DNA of 64,000 nucleotides from Bacteroidota bacterium. Lineage in GTDB: Bacteria > Bacteroidota > Bacteroidia > Chitinophagales > Chitinophagaceae. How positions within the stretch are numbered: the stretch's first letter is position 1; the number at the start of each line of letters is the position of its first letter. A program made the translations under genes and the position numbers. The notes below the pieces were generated by a model, which saw nothing but the letters and a program-made list of their open reading frames with translations, had not been told where the DNA came from and did not search any database. Below are positions 33,949-43,077 of this stretch, in pieces. The stretch covers positions 1-64,000 of the forward strand of contig JAHEFK010000007.1 in the NCBI GenBank assembly GCA_024640225.1. Reading direction: 5' to 3'.

Positions 33949-35511
33949 ATGATAAAGACGATTAACTTAACCCTTACCCAAGAGGTTTGCGCAAATGATG
34001 AAGCATTGCAACTTGCCATTGCCCAATATTTACAAATTAATACTAAACAATTAGCTGGATTTAAATTACTTCGTCGCTCTCTAGATGCGCGAGGGAAAAT
34101 AATTAAATGGGCCTTGCAAATAGAGGCATACATTGATCAAGCCATTGAAGAAACAGCCCCTTTTACGCCCATTTGGAAAGAGGTACATCATGCTCCATTA
34201 AATGCAATTGTTGTAGGTGCTGGTCCGGCCGGCTTGTTTGCTGCAATAGAATTGGTAACTAAAGGCATAAAGCCAATTATAATAGAGCGCGGCAAAGAAG
34301 TGCGTGCTAGAAGACGCGATTTGGCGGCTATCAATAAATTAGGGGAAGTCAATCCAGAATCGAACTATTGTTTTGGAGAAGGTGGCGCAGGCACCTATAG
34401 TGACGGAAAATTATATACCAGAAGTACGAAACGAGGAGATGTGCGAAAAGTGTTACAGTATTTGGTGCATTTTGGAGCAGATCCTTCTATCTTAATTGAT
34501 GCCCATCCTCATATAGGTACTAATAAGTTACCTAAGATCATAAGTGCTATTAGAGAGCAGCTAATAGCTTGTGGTGCAGAAGTTCGTTTTGACACTAAAT
34601 TGACCGATATTCATTGCAAAGGGAATGTATTAACCGGCATTGAGGTGAATCAAGAAGAATTAATTCCGTGTACACATCTTATTTTAGCTACGGGTCATTC
34701 TGCTAGAGATATTTATACGTTATTAGCTAAAAAAGGAATAGCTATAGAAAGTAAGCCTTTTGCATTGGGAGTGCGTATAGAACATCCTCAATCAATTATA
34801 GATTCCGCACAATATAAATGCGCTATAAAACCAGATTGGTTGCCGCCTGCAAGTTATTCTTTAGTAACGCAAGCTAGCGGAAAAGGTGCTTTCTCGTTTT
34901 GTATGTGCCCAGGTGGCATTATTGCTCCAGCCGCTACAGCGCCAGGTGAAATTGTTGTAAATGGTTGGTCGCCCTCCAAAAGAAATAATCCATATGCCAA
35001 TTCAGGCACCGTAGTTACTGTAGATGAACAAGATTTTGCACGCTATGGTTTTATTGGCCCATTAGCCGGCATGCACTATCAACAAATGATAGAGCAAAAA
35101 GCTTTTGCAATGGGAGGTGGTTTGCTTAAAGCGCCAGCACAACGAATGATAGATTTTACATCTAATATAGTTTCTACAACTCTGCCTGACTGTTCTTATT
35201 TACCCGGTATTGTAAGCAGCTCCTTGCAGGATACTTTGCCAAAAGAAATTACAACAGCCTTAAAAATTGCATTGAAAGATTTTGGAAAAAAAATGAAAGG
35301 TTATTATACCAACGATGCGGTATTAGTTGCAACAGAATCAAGAACAAGTGCACCCGTTCGAATTCCAAGAGATAAAAATACGTTAGAGCATATACAGATT
35401 AAAGGCTTGTATCCATGTGCCGAAGGTGCTGGATATGCTGGAGGTATTGTAAGTGCCGCTATCGATGGAATGAATTGTGCCCATCAAATTGCACAAAAAG
35501 TGATAGTCTAA
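33949..35511 (+). CDS. FAD-dependent dehydrogenase (COG2509-type)
   Basis: A 520-aa flavoprotein. An N-terminal ~80-residue domain (KTINLTLTQEVCANDEALQL, LLRRSLDARGKIIKWALQIE) precedes the Rossmann FAD-binding motif VVGAGPAGLFAAIELV (about residues 87-102). CFGEGGAGTYSDGKLYTRS and the C-terminal GLYPCAEGAGYAGGIVSAA are characteristic of this uncharacterised FAD-dehydrogenase group of the geranylgeranyl-reductase/HI0933-like superfamily. It is soluble. The substrate is unknown. It sits alone between the dsbD terminator and clpB; the 168-bp gap after it holds no recognisable element apart from AT-rich sequence before clpB. Confidence 0.85.
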   Translation: MIKTINLTLTQEVCANDEALQLAIAQYLQINTKQLAGFKLLRRSLDARGKIIKWALQIEAYIDQAIEETAPFTPIWKEVHHAPLNAIVVGAGPAGLFAAIELVTKGIKPIIIERGKEVRARRRDLAAINKLGEVNPESNYCFGEGGAGTYSDGKLYTRSTKRGDVRKVLQYLVHFGADPSILIDAHPHIGTNKLPKIISAIREQLIACGAEVRFDTKLTDIHCKGNVLTGIEVNQEELIPCTHLILATGHSARDIYTLLAKKGIAIESKPFALGVRIEHPQSIIDSAQYKCAIKPDWLPPASYSLVTQASGKGAFSFCMCPGGIIAPAATAPGEIVVNGWSPSKRNNPYANSGTVVTVDEQDFARYGFIGPLAGMHYQQMIEQKAFAMGGGLLKAPAQRMIDFTSNIVSTTLPDCSYLPGIVSSSLQDTLPKEITTALKIALKDFGKKMKGYYTNDAVLVATESRTSAPVRIPRDKNTLEHIQIKGLYPCAEGAGYAGGIVSAAIDGMNCAHQIAQKVIV

Positions 35512-35679
35512 ACTTGACGATTTTGCAGTTGTTTTTATTAATATCTGCAGTAATTGCAGTTATATTTAAGTTGCTATAACTTATTGGCAGATGCTTTTAT
35601 TTTCTTATGCCAAAATAGCTACAAATTAAGATTGGTATTTATTTTGATATAGTTAGGATAACAATAAAAACTATTAATT

Positions 35680-38286
35680 ATGAATTTAAACAATTTTACC
35701 ATCAAAGCTCAAGAGCTTATACAAGCATCGCAGCAATTAGCATTTAATTTTCAATCGCCAAGTATAGAAACGGCACATTTACTAAAAGCGATGCTAGAAG
35801 ATAAAGATGCTCCAATTTCTTATTTGCTTAAAAAGAATAATGTTATACTACCTTCCTTACAAACTAAATTAGATCAAGAATTAGCACGCATTCCAAAGCT
35901 AACTACTGGAGATGCTGCTACAACTATATCAAAAGACTTGAACTCAGTAGTGTTGAAAGCAGGCAGTTTGATGAAAGAATTTAATGATGAATTTATCACG
36001 GTCGAATTGCTGTTGTTAGCATTATTATCAATTAAGGATGCTACAAGTTCCTTATTAAAAGATCAGGGGCTTACAGCAAACGGGTTGACCATGGCTATTA
36101 AAGAATTGCGAAAAGGTGCTAGTGCAGACTCTGCTACGAGCAGTCAAGAGTTTCAATCTTTGAAACGATACGCAATCAACTTAAACGATGCCGCACAAAA
36201 GAACAAATTAGATCCCGTTATTGGAAGAGACGAAGAGATTAGAAGGACCTTGCATATCTTAAGTAGACGATCTAAAAATAATCCTATTTTAGTTGGAGAG
36301 CCAGGTGTTGGTAAAACCGCTATCGTAGAAGGTTTAGCGCATAGAATTATCAACGGTGATGTACCTGATAATTTGAAATCTAAAGTTATTTATGCTTTAG
36401 ATATGGGTGCTTTAATGGCTGGTGCAAAATATAGAGGAGAATTTGAAGAGCGCTTAAAAGCGGTGGTGAAAGAAGTGAGTGATAGCAATGGCGAAATTGT
36501 ACTCTTTATCGATGAGATTCATACCTTAATTGGTGCGGGTGCTATGGAAGGTGCTATGGATGCTGCGAATATTTTGAAACCTGCTTTAGCAAGAGGAGAG
36601 TTGCGTGCTATAGGTGCAACAACTTTAAATGAGTATCAAAAATACTTTGAAAAAGATAAAGCGTTAGAAAGAAGATTTCAGAAAGTGATAATCGATGAGC
36701 CTAATACCGAAGATGCTATATCAATTCTTCGAGGCTTAAAAGATCGCTACGAGTCTCACCATAAAGTACGTATTAAAGACGAGGCCATTATTGCCGCCGT
36801 GGAGTTGTCCCAACGCTATATCAGTGATCGCTTTTTACCCGATAAAGCAATTGATTTAATTGATGAAAGTGCAGCAAAATTGAAATTAGAAATCAATTCT
36901 ATGCCGGAATCTTTAGATGAATTAGAACGAAAAATTCGACAATTAGAGATTGAACGAGAAGCTATTAAAAGAGAACATGATGACGAGAAGTTAAAAGTAC
37001 TTTCACAAGAAATTTCTTTATTGCATGTAGAACGTGATACCTTAAAAGCAAAATGGCTGGAAGAAAAATCGTTGGTAGATCAAATCAATAAAGCAAAATC
37101 TACTATGGAGCAATTAAAGCAAGATGCAGATAGAGCAGAACGCGATGGTGATTATGGTTTGGTAGCTGAAATTCGCTACGGTAAACTTAAAGAGCAAGAA
37201 ACGATTATTACGAAGCTAAATGCCGATTTGCAGGAAATGGATAGCCATCATAAACGTTTATTGAAGGAAGAAATTGATGCGGATGATATTGCAGAATTAA
37301 TTGCAAAAGCTACAGGTATTCCAGTGCAACGAATGCTGCAAAGTGATCGAGATAAACTATTGCATTTAGAAGAAGAACTGCATAAGCGTGTGGTTGGACA
37401 AGAAGAAGCTATAACAGCGGTGGCCGATGCTATCCGTAGAGGGAGAGCAGGCTTGCAAGATCCAAGAAAGCCCATTGGTTCCTTTATCTTTATAGGCACT
37501 ACTGGTGTAGGTAAAACAGAATTAGCGAAAGCCCTTGCTGAAGTATTGTTTGATGATGAATCGATGATGACGAGAATTGACATGAGTGAGTATCAAGAGA
37601 AACATAGTGTAAGTAGATTGGTTGGTGCTCCTCCAGGCTATGTGGGTTATGATGAGGGTGGTCAGCTTACAGAAGCAGTAAGAAGGAAGCCGTATTCTGT
37701 TATTCTCTTAGATGAGATAGAGAAGGCACATCCCGATACGTTTAATGTACTTTTACAAGTTTTGGATGATGGTCGCTTAACGGATAATAAAGGTAGAGTA
37801 GTGAATTTTAAAAATACGGTTATCATCATGACCAGCAATATGGGCTCTTCAATCATTCAAGAGCGATTTGCAGATGTTGATGAAAAAAACATAGCAGCAA
37901 TAATTGATCATACCAAAGATGAGGTGATGCAATTATTAAAACAGGCTATGCGACCAGAATTTTTAAATAGGATAGACGATATTATTATGTTTCATCCTTT
38001 ACTTAAAAAAGAAATACGATCTATTATTAAAATTCAATTGCAGCATTTAATACAGCAATTGGCGGCACAACAAATTAATATTTCTTTTACCGATTATGCT
38101 ATAGATTACTTAGCAGAGCGAGGATTTGACCCGCAATATGGAGCAAGACCTTTAAAGAGAATCATTCAAAAAGATATCATTAACGAGTTGAGTAAGAAAA
38201 TTATTGCCGGTGATATTGACAAATCTAAGCAATTATTAATTGATGTATTTGATCATCTCATTGTGTTTAGAAACGATACGAAGTAA
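35680..38286 (+). CDS. clpB: ATP-dependent chaperone ClpB
   Basis: An 868-aa HSP100 disaggregase working with DnaK. Domain order: Clp N domain with two repeats (1-150); AAA1 with Walker A GEPGVGKTA (about 206-214) and Walker B in LFIDEIHTLIGAG; the coiled-coil middle domain (about 400-530: LERKIRQLEIEREAIKREHD); AAA2 with Walker A GTTGVGKTE (about 606-614) and IDMSEYQEKHSVSRLVGAPP; and the C-terminal D2-small domain GFDPQYGARPLKR. The middle domain separates ClpB from ClpA/ClpC, and there is no ClpP-binding IGF loop. Full family length. It ends with a terminator; no CIRCE or sigma-32 site was recognised upstream. Confidence 0.96.
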   Translation: MNLNNFTIKAQELIQASQQLAFNFQSPSIETAHLLKAMLEDKDAPISYLLKKNNVILPSLQTKLDQELARIPKLTTGDAATTISKDLNSVVLKAGSLMKEFNDEFITVELLLLALLSIKDATSSLLKDQGLTANGLTMAIKELRKGASADSATSSQEFQSLKRYAINLNDAAQKNKLDPVIGRDEEIRRTLHILSRRSKNNPILVGEPGVGKTAIVEGLAHRIINGDVPDNLKSKVIYALDMGALMAGAKYRGEFEERLKAVVKEVSDSNGEIVLFIDEIHTLIGAGAMEGAMDAANILKPALARGELRAIGATTLNEYQKYFEKDKALERRFQKVIIDEPNTEDAISILRGLKDRYESHHKVRIKDEAIIAAVELSQRYISDRFLPDKAIDLIDESAAKLKLEINSMPESLDELERKIRQLEIEREAIKREHDDEKLKVLSQEISLLHVERDTLKAKWLEEKSLVDQINKAKSTMEQLKQDADRAERDGDYGLVAEIRYGKLKEQETIITKLNADLQEMDSHHKRLLKEEIDADDIAELIAKATGIPVQRMLQSDRDKLLHLEEELHKRVVGQEEAITAVADAIRRGRAGLQDPRKPIGSFIFIGTTGVGKTELAKALAEVLFDDESMMTRIDMSEYQEKHSVSRLVGAPPGYVGYDEGGQLTEAVRRKPYSVILLDEIEKAHPDTFNVLLQVLDDGRLTDNKGRVVNFKNTVIIMTSNMGSSIIQERFADVDEKNIAAIIDHTKDEVMQLLKQAMRPEFLNRIDDIIMFHPLLKKEIRSIIKIQLQHLIQQLAAQQINISFTDYAIDYLAERGFDPQYGARPLKRIIQKDIINELSKKIIAGDIDKSKQLLIDVFDHLIVFRNDTK

Positions 38287-38289
38287 ATG

Positions 38290-38319
38290 AAAAAACGGAT
38301 GAGTTTTCATCCGTTTTTT
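38290..38319 (+). terminator. Intrinsic terminator after clpB
   Basis: A perfect 13-bp stem (38290-38302 with 38307-38319), loop GTTT, starting 3 bp after the clpB stop codon and ending in T6. Confidence 0.87.
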
Positions 38320-38356
38320 AGTATAGCTTTTGTACTTTTAACATTCAATCACCATT

Positions 38357-38680
38357 ATGTATATACAAAATCAAGAATTTTCCGATAGTGAAACATTGTT
38401 AGATATGCTTTTCGATTTCGAATTAGGTAATGCATCTCCGTGGTTGCAATCTACCAAAAGTACCATTGATGCTGCGGTAAGTGCCAATCAGGCTTTTAAT
38501 GATTTTGTAGCAACCTTATCAGATGAGGAAGAGCGCATGGAAGTGCAAGATGAGGAACGACGACTCCAATTGGCAGCTACATTACAAGAGCAGTTCACAG
38601 CATTTGAAGTTAAAAACAATAAGCTTCTTGCAAAAAATGACAAGGAAGTAGTAGTGTTGTACGAAATAGATCTTTATTAA
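38357..38680 (+). CDS. Small acidic protein of unknown function
   Basis: A 107-aa soluble, acidic protein, probably all-helical (SDSETLLDMLFDFELGN, EEERMEVQDEERRLQLAATL). No motif is recognised. Its stop codon (38678-38680) directly abuts the ATG of the DUF486 gene (38681), so the two are co-transcribed. A near-consensus promoter element TAGCTTTTG at 38324-38332 (one base longer than TAnnTTTG) may drive the pair. Confidence 0.65.
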   Translation: MYIQNQEFSDSETLLDMLFDFELGNASPWLQSTKSTIDAAVSANQAFNDFVATLSDEEERMEVQDEERRLQLAATLQEQFTAFEVKNNKLLAKNDKEVVVLYEIDLY

Positions 38681-39028
38681 ATGAGAACTGTTTTATTATT
38701 GGTAATTTCTAATTGCTTTATGACTTTTGCATGGTATGGTCAATTGGCAAATAAAACCAAGCATTTGTCCTTATGGAAAATAGTTTTAATCAGTTGGGCT
38801 ATAGCTTTTTTTGAATATTGTTTTATGGTGCCAGCTAATAATAAATTTGGCCAATTAGAAGGATTTAATCCATTTCAATTAAAGACTATTCAAGAAGTAA
38901 TTTCATTAATCATTTTTAGCCTTTTTGCTATTTACTTTTTAGGAGAACCTATCAAATGGAATTACATCGTTGCTTTTGTTTTTATTATCGCTGCGGTTTA
39001 TTTTATGTTTTTACCTACGCATCGATAG
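38681..39028 (+). CDS. DMT-family membrane protein, DUF486
   Basis: A 115-aa inner-membrane protein with four predicted membrane segments. VLLLVISNCFMTFAWYGQL at the start, WKIVLISWAIAFFEYCFMVP and the FNPFQLKTIQEVISLIIF region are characteristic of DUF486, a small drug/metabolite-transporter-like family with unknown substrate. Its ATG abuts the stop of the preceding small gene. The 3' end overlaps the convergent MFS gene by 14 nt with no terminator between. Confidence 0.9.
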   Translation: MRTVLLLVISNCFMTFAWYGQLANKTKHLSLWKIVLISWAIAFFEYCFMVPANNKFGQLEGFNPFQLKTIQEVISLIIFSLFAIYFLGEPIKWNYIVAFVFIIAAVYFMFLPTHR

Positions 39029-40307
39029 CTGTATTTTTAAAATCTAAGGTTTTTAATTTAGGCGCTTTAAAATAACTAATGGCTACAACTCCAAGGGTCA
39101 TAATGCCTCCAAATACTACAGCGGGAACGGTGCCCATCCACTTAGCGGTTAGTCCGCTCTCCATAGCGCCTAATTCATTGCTAGAAGTGATGAATATGGT
39201 ATTGACAGCAGAAATTCTTCCTCGCATATCATCCGGCGTTTGCAATTGTAAAATGGTACCTCTAATAACAACACTAATAGCATCGCAGATACCGCCCAGC
39301 ATCAATAAGCATAAGGAAAAATAGAAATTGGTTGAAAGTCCAAATAATATGGTGGTTATACCAAAGCCGGCAATGCATATATACATTTTAATGCCCGGTT
39401 TTGTTTCTAATGGGATAATAGAAAGAGCTAATAAGGTAATCATAGCTCCAATTCCGGGTGCTGCTCTGAGCCATCCAAACCCCATTTCGCCTACATGAAG
39501 TATCTTATCTGCATAAACAGGTAGTAAAGCTACTGCACCACCAAATAATACAGCAAACATATCAAGGGATAAGGCAGCCAATAAAACCTGATTGGTAAAT
39601 ACAAAATGAAGTCCTGCTCGAAGGCTTTTTAAGATAGGTTCTTTCGTTTTCTTTACAATTGCTTGCTTAGGGATTTTGAGCATGCAATACAAGCCAATTA
39701 ATTGAAAGATTATTACACACAATAAGCTATAGTAATAGCTCATTAAGCCAATGCAAATGCCTCCTAATAATGGTCCAAGTACAGCCCCAGCTTGCCAACT
39801 GGTGCTACTCCAAGCTGTGGCATTAGGGTATTGTTTTCTTGGTATGAGCAATCCAAATAAAGAGAAATTAGCTGGACCATAAAATGCCCTTAAACTACCA
39901 CCGATAAAAACACCCAAATAAATTAGCCAAACGACTGTCTGTTTAGGTACGCTTTGTAGAACAAGATCACTAGCTAATAAGCAATAAAATATAGATAAGC
40001 CAATATAGGCAATGATGCAAGTAAGTAATACACTCCTTTTTTCTCTAGTTTCTACGAAATGACCTGCAAATAAAGAACCGGCAACAGCTGGAATTACTTC
40101 CCACAAACCTAATAAGCCCAGGGATAATTCACTTTTGGTAAGGTTGTAGACCAGATAACTAACGATGGCTGTCTGCATCATCATTGCCGTGATCATTGTT
40201 AATCGGGTAGCGATATAATTTCGAAAGTGTTTATTTCGAAGCGCTTTGTTTTTAATTAAAAATGGAATAACAATTTTCAAGGGATAGTTTTGTGCGAATT
40301 TATTCAA
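39015..40307 (-). CDS. MFS transporter, MFS_3/enterobactin-exporter-like
   Basis: A 430-aa inner-membrane protein with about 12 hydrophobic segments and a cytoplasmic loop in the middle (KIPKQAIVKKTKEPILKSLR). The start region NKALRNKHFRNYIATRLTMI resembles the typical ALRxxxFRxxxxGxxxSxxG entry of this exporter group, and GGSLRAFYGPANFSLFGLLI resembles its motif after TM4. The substrate is unknown. There is no ATG: the most upstream in-frame start is TTG at 40307, after an upstream stop; TTG at 40280 is another option. The 3' end overlaps DUF486 by 14 nt. It diverges from the ABC permease gene 43 bp away. Confidence 0.85.
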   Translation of the reverse strand: MNKFAQNYPLKIVIPFLIKNKALRNKHFRNYIATRLTMITAMMMQTAIVSYLVYNLTKSELSLGLLGLWEVIPAVAGSLFAGHFVETREKRSVLLTCIIAYIGLSIFYCLLASDLVLQSVPKQTVVWLIYLGVFIGGSLRAFYGPANFSLFGLLIPRKQYPNATAWSSTSWQAGAVLGPLLGGICIGLMSYYYSLLCVIIFQLIGLYCMLKIPKQAIVKKTKEPILKSLRAGLHFVFTNQVLLAALSLDMFAVLFGGAVALLPVYADKILHVGEMGFGWLRAAPGIGAMITLLALSIIPLETKPGIKMYICIAGFGITTILFGLSTNFYFSLCLLMLGGICDAISVVIRGTILQLQTPDDMRGRISAVNTIFITSSNELGAMESGLTAKWMGTVPAVVFGGIMTLGVVAISYFKAPKLKTLDFKNTAIDA

Positions 40308-40337
40308 TATTAATAATGTATTCTACTTTACTTAAGT

Positions 40338-40345
40338 TATTTTTG
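40338..40345 (+). promoter_or_regulatory. Bacteroidota -7 element TATTTTTG, 5 nt from ATG
   Basis: A consensus TAnnTTTG match that ends only 5 nt before the ATG at 40351, so a transcript from it would be leaderless or almost so. No clear -33 box. Confidence 0.45.
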
Positions 40346-40350
40346 TTCAC

Positions 40351-41604
40351 ATGAAAGCCCTGCTTCAATTAATACAATTTAGTTTCATACAAGCGATTCA
40401 AGAATTAAGAGTGAATCGTTTGCGAACCACACTTTCACTATTAGGCATTAGTATTGGTATTTTTTGTATTATCTCCGTACTTACAGTATTAGATAGTATG
40501 GAGCGCAATATTAGAAAAGAAGTAGCAAGCTTAGGTAGTGATGTCGTCTATATCAATAGATGGCCATGGATGGATGAAGGTGGAGAATATAAATGGTGGG
40601 ATTTTTTAAGACGCCCAAGTATGGGAGTTAAAGAATTGAAAGCTGTAAATGGCTTGCCGCATGTACAGTTTGCAACACTTTGTTTTAGTGAAAATAATGT
40701 AACCATAAAAAATAATCAGAATGAATTAAGTGGCGTAAATAGTTATGCCGTTATGCCTTATTTTGAAAATACCCAGAATTTAGAAATACTGAAAGGGCGT
40801 TATTTTTCTTCTACGGAATTAGAAGGTGGTACGGCTTGTGGCGTAATAGGTGATAAGCTCTACAACGAATTATTTCCTTCCCAATTAAATCCAATTGGTA
40901 CCTATGTTTTTTATCATGGCAAGAAAATTAAAATCATAGGATTGCTTAAGAAAATGGGTCAGTCTATGTCTGGATTTGATTTTGATAATGGATTACTCGT
41001 GCCTTATTATGTTACCTCTAGTATTCTTGATTTAAAATCATTGCAATACGATCCTATGCTGATTGTAAAAGCAAGCAATGAAAAGTCATTGGAAGAAATG
41101 ACCTATGAATTGACAGGTGCTTTGCGTGCTATTCGAAAAGTAAAACCCACCGAACCTAATAACTTTGCAATCAATAAGCTCAGTCAAATCTCCGATCGAC
41201 TGGATACTATTTTTGCGACGATCAATGTAATTGGATTTGTTATAGGCGGATTTTCATTAATAGTGGGTGCTTTTGGCATCGCAAATATTATGTTTGTTAC
41301 GGTGAAAGAGCGAACCAAAATGATTGGACTGAAAAAAGCTATTGGAGCTCCTGCAGCAACTATATTAATGGAATTTTTAACGGAAGCGGTTATCTTATGT
41401 TTATTAGGTGGTTTATTTGGAATAATAAGCGTTTTCCTATTATCTTTGTTAGCTACCTATTTGGCTGATTTTGAAATGGTTTTAACATTAAAAAATATTG
41501 GAATTGGAACAAGTATCTCTCTTCTTGTGGGTGTACTTGCAGGCTATATTCCAGCTAAAAAAGCAGCTGCACTTAATCCCGTAGAAGCTATTCGATCTCA
41601 TTAA
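40351..41604 (+). CDS. ABC transporter permease, MacB/FtsX-like
   Basis: A 417-aa membrane protein. One membrane segment near the N-terminus (RTTLSLLGISIGIFCIISVL) is followed by a MacB-type periplasmic core domain (about 60-270) and an FtsX domain with three membrane segments at the C-terminus (FGIANIMFVTVKERTKMIGL is the coupling-helix region, with GIGTSISLLVGVLAGYIPAKKAAALNP at the end). Such permeases work with a LolD/MacB-type ATPase in lipoprotein release or efflux. No ATPase gene is adjacent, so it must use one encoded elsewhere. The next gene starts 11 bp later. Confidence 0.9.
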   Translation: MKALLQLIQFSFIQAIQELRVNRLRTTLSLLGISIGIFCIISVLTVLDSMERNIRKEVASLGSDVVYINRWPWMDEGGEYKWWDFLRRPSMGVKELKAVNGLPHVQFATLCFSENNVTIKNNQNELSGVNSYAVMPYFENTQNLEILKGRYFSSTELEGGTACGVIGDKLYNELFPSQLNPIGTYVFYHGKKIKIIGLLKKMGQSMSGFDFDNGLLVPYYVTSSILDLKSLQYDPMLIVKASNEKSLEEMTYELTGALRAIRKVKPTEPNNFAINKLSQISDRLDTIFATINVIGFVIGGFSLIVGAFGIANIMFVTVKERTKMIGLKKAIGAPAATILMEFLTEAVILCLLGGLFGIISVFLLSLLATYLADFEMVLTLKNIGIGTSISLLVGVLAGYIPAKKAAALNPVEAIRSH

Positions 41605-41615
41605 TTGCTTTCCTT

Positions 41616-42107
41616 ATGAAGATAACTTTATTGACAAAACAGCAGATTGAAAAGAAAATTAATCGTATCGCTTTTCAAATTCTAGAACAACATATAGATG
41701 CTTCGGCTATTGCCTTAGTGGGAATTGCAGATGCAGGATTAGTGATTGCATATAAATTAGCAGATGTGCTTAAATCTATTGCTGATAAAGAGGTGCAAGT
41801 AATTGCTCTGAGCATGGATAAAAAAAATCCTTTAAACAAAGAAATTACTTTGTCGGCTCCAATTAAAAATCAATCTATTGTTTTAGTTGATGATGTTTGT
41901 AATAGTGGTAAAACTTTAGTGTATGCTTTAATGCCGCTTTTACAAGCTGCTCCATCCGCTATAAAAATCGCTGTTTTAGTGGAGCGTAAACATACCGCAT
42001 TTCCAATTGCACCAGATTTTGTTGGTTTATCAGTAGCTACTACCTTACAGGATCACATTATAGTAGAAACTTCTAATAACGAACTTATTCAAGCCTATTT
42101 ACAATAA
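41616..42107 (+). CDS. Phosphoribosyltransferase, PyrR-like
   Basis: A 163-aa type I phosphoribosyltransferase. The PRPP-binding motif VLVDDVCNSGKTL is clear (normally VLVDDVLxTGRT in PyrR), with LVGIADAGLVIAYKLAD as an upstream substrate loop. It resembles PyrR-like proteins of Bacteroidota, where the uracil phosphoribosyltransferase or regulator role has not been settled. It lies between an ABC permease gene (11 bp) and an isoaspartyl peptidase gene (4 bp) on the same strand, likely one transcript. The Asn-Ser in the motif is a small departure from typical Thr-Gly. Confidence 0.82.
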   Translation: MKITLLTKQQIEKKINRIAFQILEQHIDASAIALVGIADAGLVIAYKLADVLKSIADKEVQVIALSMDKKNPLNKEITLSAPIKNQSIVLVDDVCNSGKTLVYALMPLLQAAPSAIKIAVLVERKHTAFPIAPDFVGLSVATTLQDHIIVETSNNELIQAYLQ

Positions 42108-42111
42108 ATTC

Positions 42112-43077
42112 ATGAATAACTATACACTCGTAATTCACGGCGGAGCCGGAAATATTCACCCCGGCATGATGGATGCTGCTCTTGAAAAAGAATATCAATT
42201 AGCATTGCAAACAGCTTTAAATAAAGGCTATCAGGTATTAGAACAAAAAGGAACAGCCTTAGACGCCGTAGCTGCAGCAATAGTTGCACTAGAAAACAAT
42301 CCACTTTTCAATGCAGGGAAAGGATCTGTCTTTACTAAAAAAGGGCTGCATGAAATGGATGCATGCATAATGAATGGAGCCGATTTACAAACGGGTGCAG
42401 TAGCGGGTGTGAGAAATATTCAAAATCCTATTTTATTAGCAAAAGAGGTGATGCTGCACTCAGGGCACGTATTATTAAGCGGTAATGGAGCAAGCGAATT
42501 TGCTATGTCGAGAGGTTTTGCTTTTATGCCTGATGATTATTTTTATAATAAAGAACGATATGATCAATGGGTAGATATTAGGGATACCGATTTTTATCAA
42601 CTAGATCATAAGGATGATAATCTTAAAGGTACGGCTCCTAATCCAGATTATAAATTTGGAACGGTGGGTGCTGTTGCCTGCGATCACCAAGGCCATATAG
42701 CAGCGGGTACTTCTACTGGCGGTATGACCAACAAGCGCTTTGGTAGAATAGGAGATAGTCCTATTGTGGGTGCTGGTACCTACGCGAATGATGCAACTTG
42801 TGCTATTTCTTGCACAGGACATGGAGAGTATTTTTTAAGAGCAGTGGTAGCCCATGATATTGCTTGTTTAATAGAGTATAAAGGGCTTAGTTTAAAAGCA
42901 GCCTGCGAAGTAGTAGTCTTAGATAAGCTCAAAAAAATGGGCGGAGAAGGTGGTTTGATTGCCGTGAATGCTGCAGGTGATTACGAGTTCTGTTTTAATT
43001 CTGCAGGCATGTATAGAGCTGTGAAATCTTCTAAAGGCGAAGAGCTTGTTGCTTATTATGGTCAAGCATCTAAATAA
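42112..43077 (+). CDS. iaaA: Isoaspartyl peptidase / L-asparaginase, Ntn-hydrolase family
   Basis: A 321-aa type III asparaginase made as a precursor that self-cleaves. VIHGGAGNIHPGMM and LENNPLFNAGKGSVF are family hallmarks of the alpha part, and the autocleavage site lies before the catalytic Thr in KFGTVGAVA. The beta part has GTSTGGMTNKRFGRIGDSPI and GTYAND. It hydrolyses isoaspartyl dipeptides and L-Asn. There is no signal peptide. It starts 4 bp after the phosphoribosyltransferase gene. Its 3' end overlaps the convergent asnB gene by 16 nt, with no terminator. Confidence 0.94.
   Translation: MNNYTLVIHGGAGNIHPGMMDAALEKEYQLALQTALNKGYQVLEQKGTALDAVAAAIVALENNPLFNAGKGSVFTKKGLHEMDACIMNGADLQTGAVAGVRNIQNPILLAKEVMLHSGHVLLSGNGASEFAMSRGFAFMPDDYFYNKERYDQWVDIRDTDFYQLDHKDDNLKGTAPNPDYKFGTVGAVACDHQGHIAAGTSTGGMTNKRFGRIGDSPIVGAGTYANDATCAISCTGHGEYFLRAVVAHDIACLIEYKGLSLKAACEVVVLDKLKKMGGEGGLIAVNAAGDYEFCFNSAGMYRAVKSSKGEELVAYYGQASK

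Noticed and set aside
35512-35679. Possible regulatory RNA or heat-shock element upstream of clpB
   Set aside because: The 168-bp gap contains no inverted repeat of the CIRCE type, no consensus promoter and no stable hairpin that I could find.
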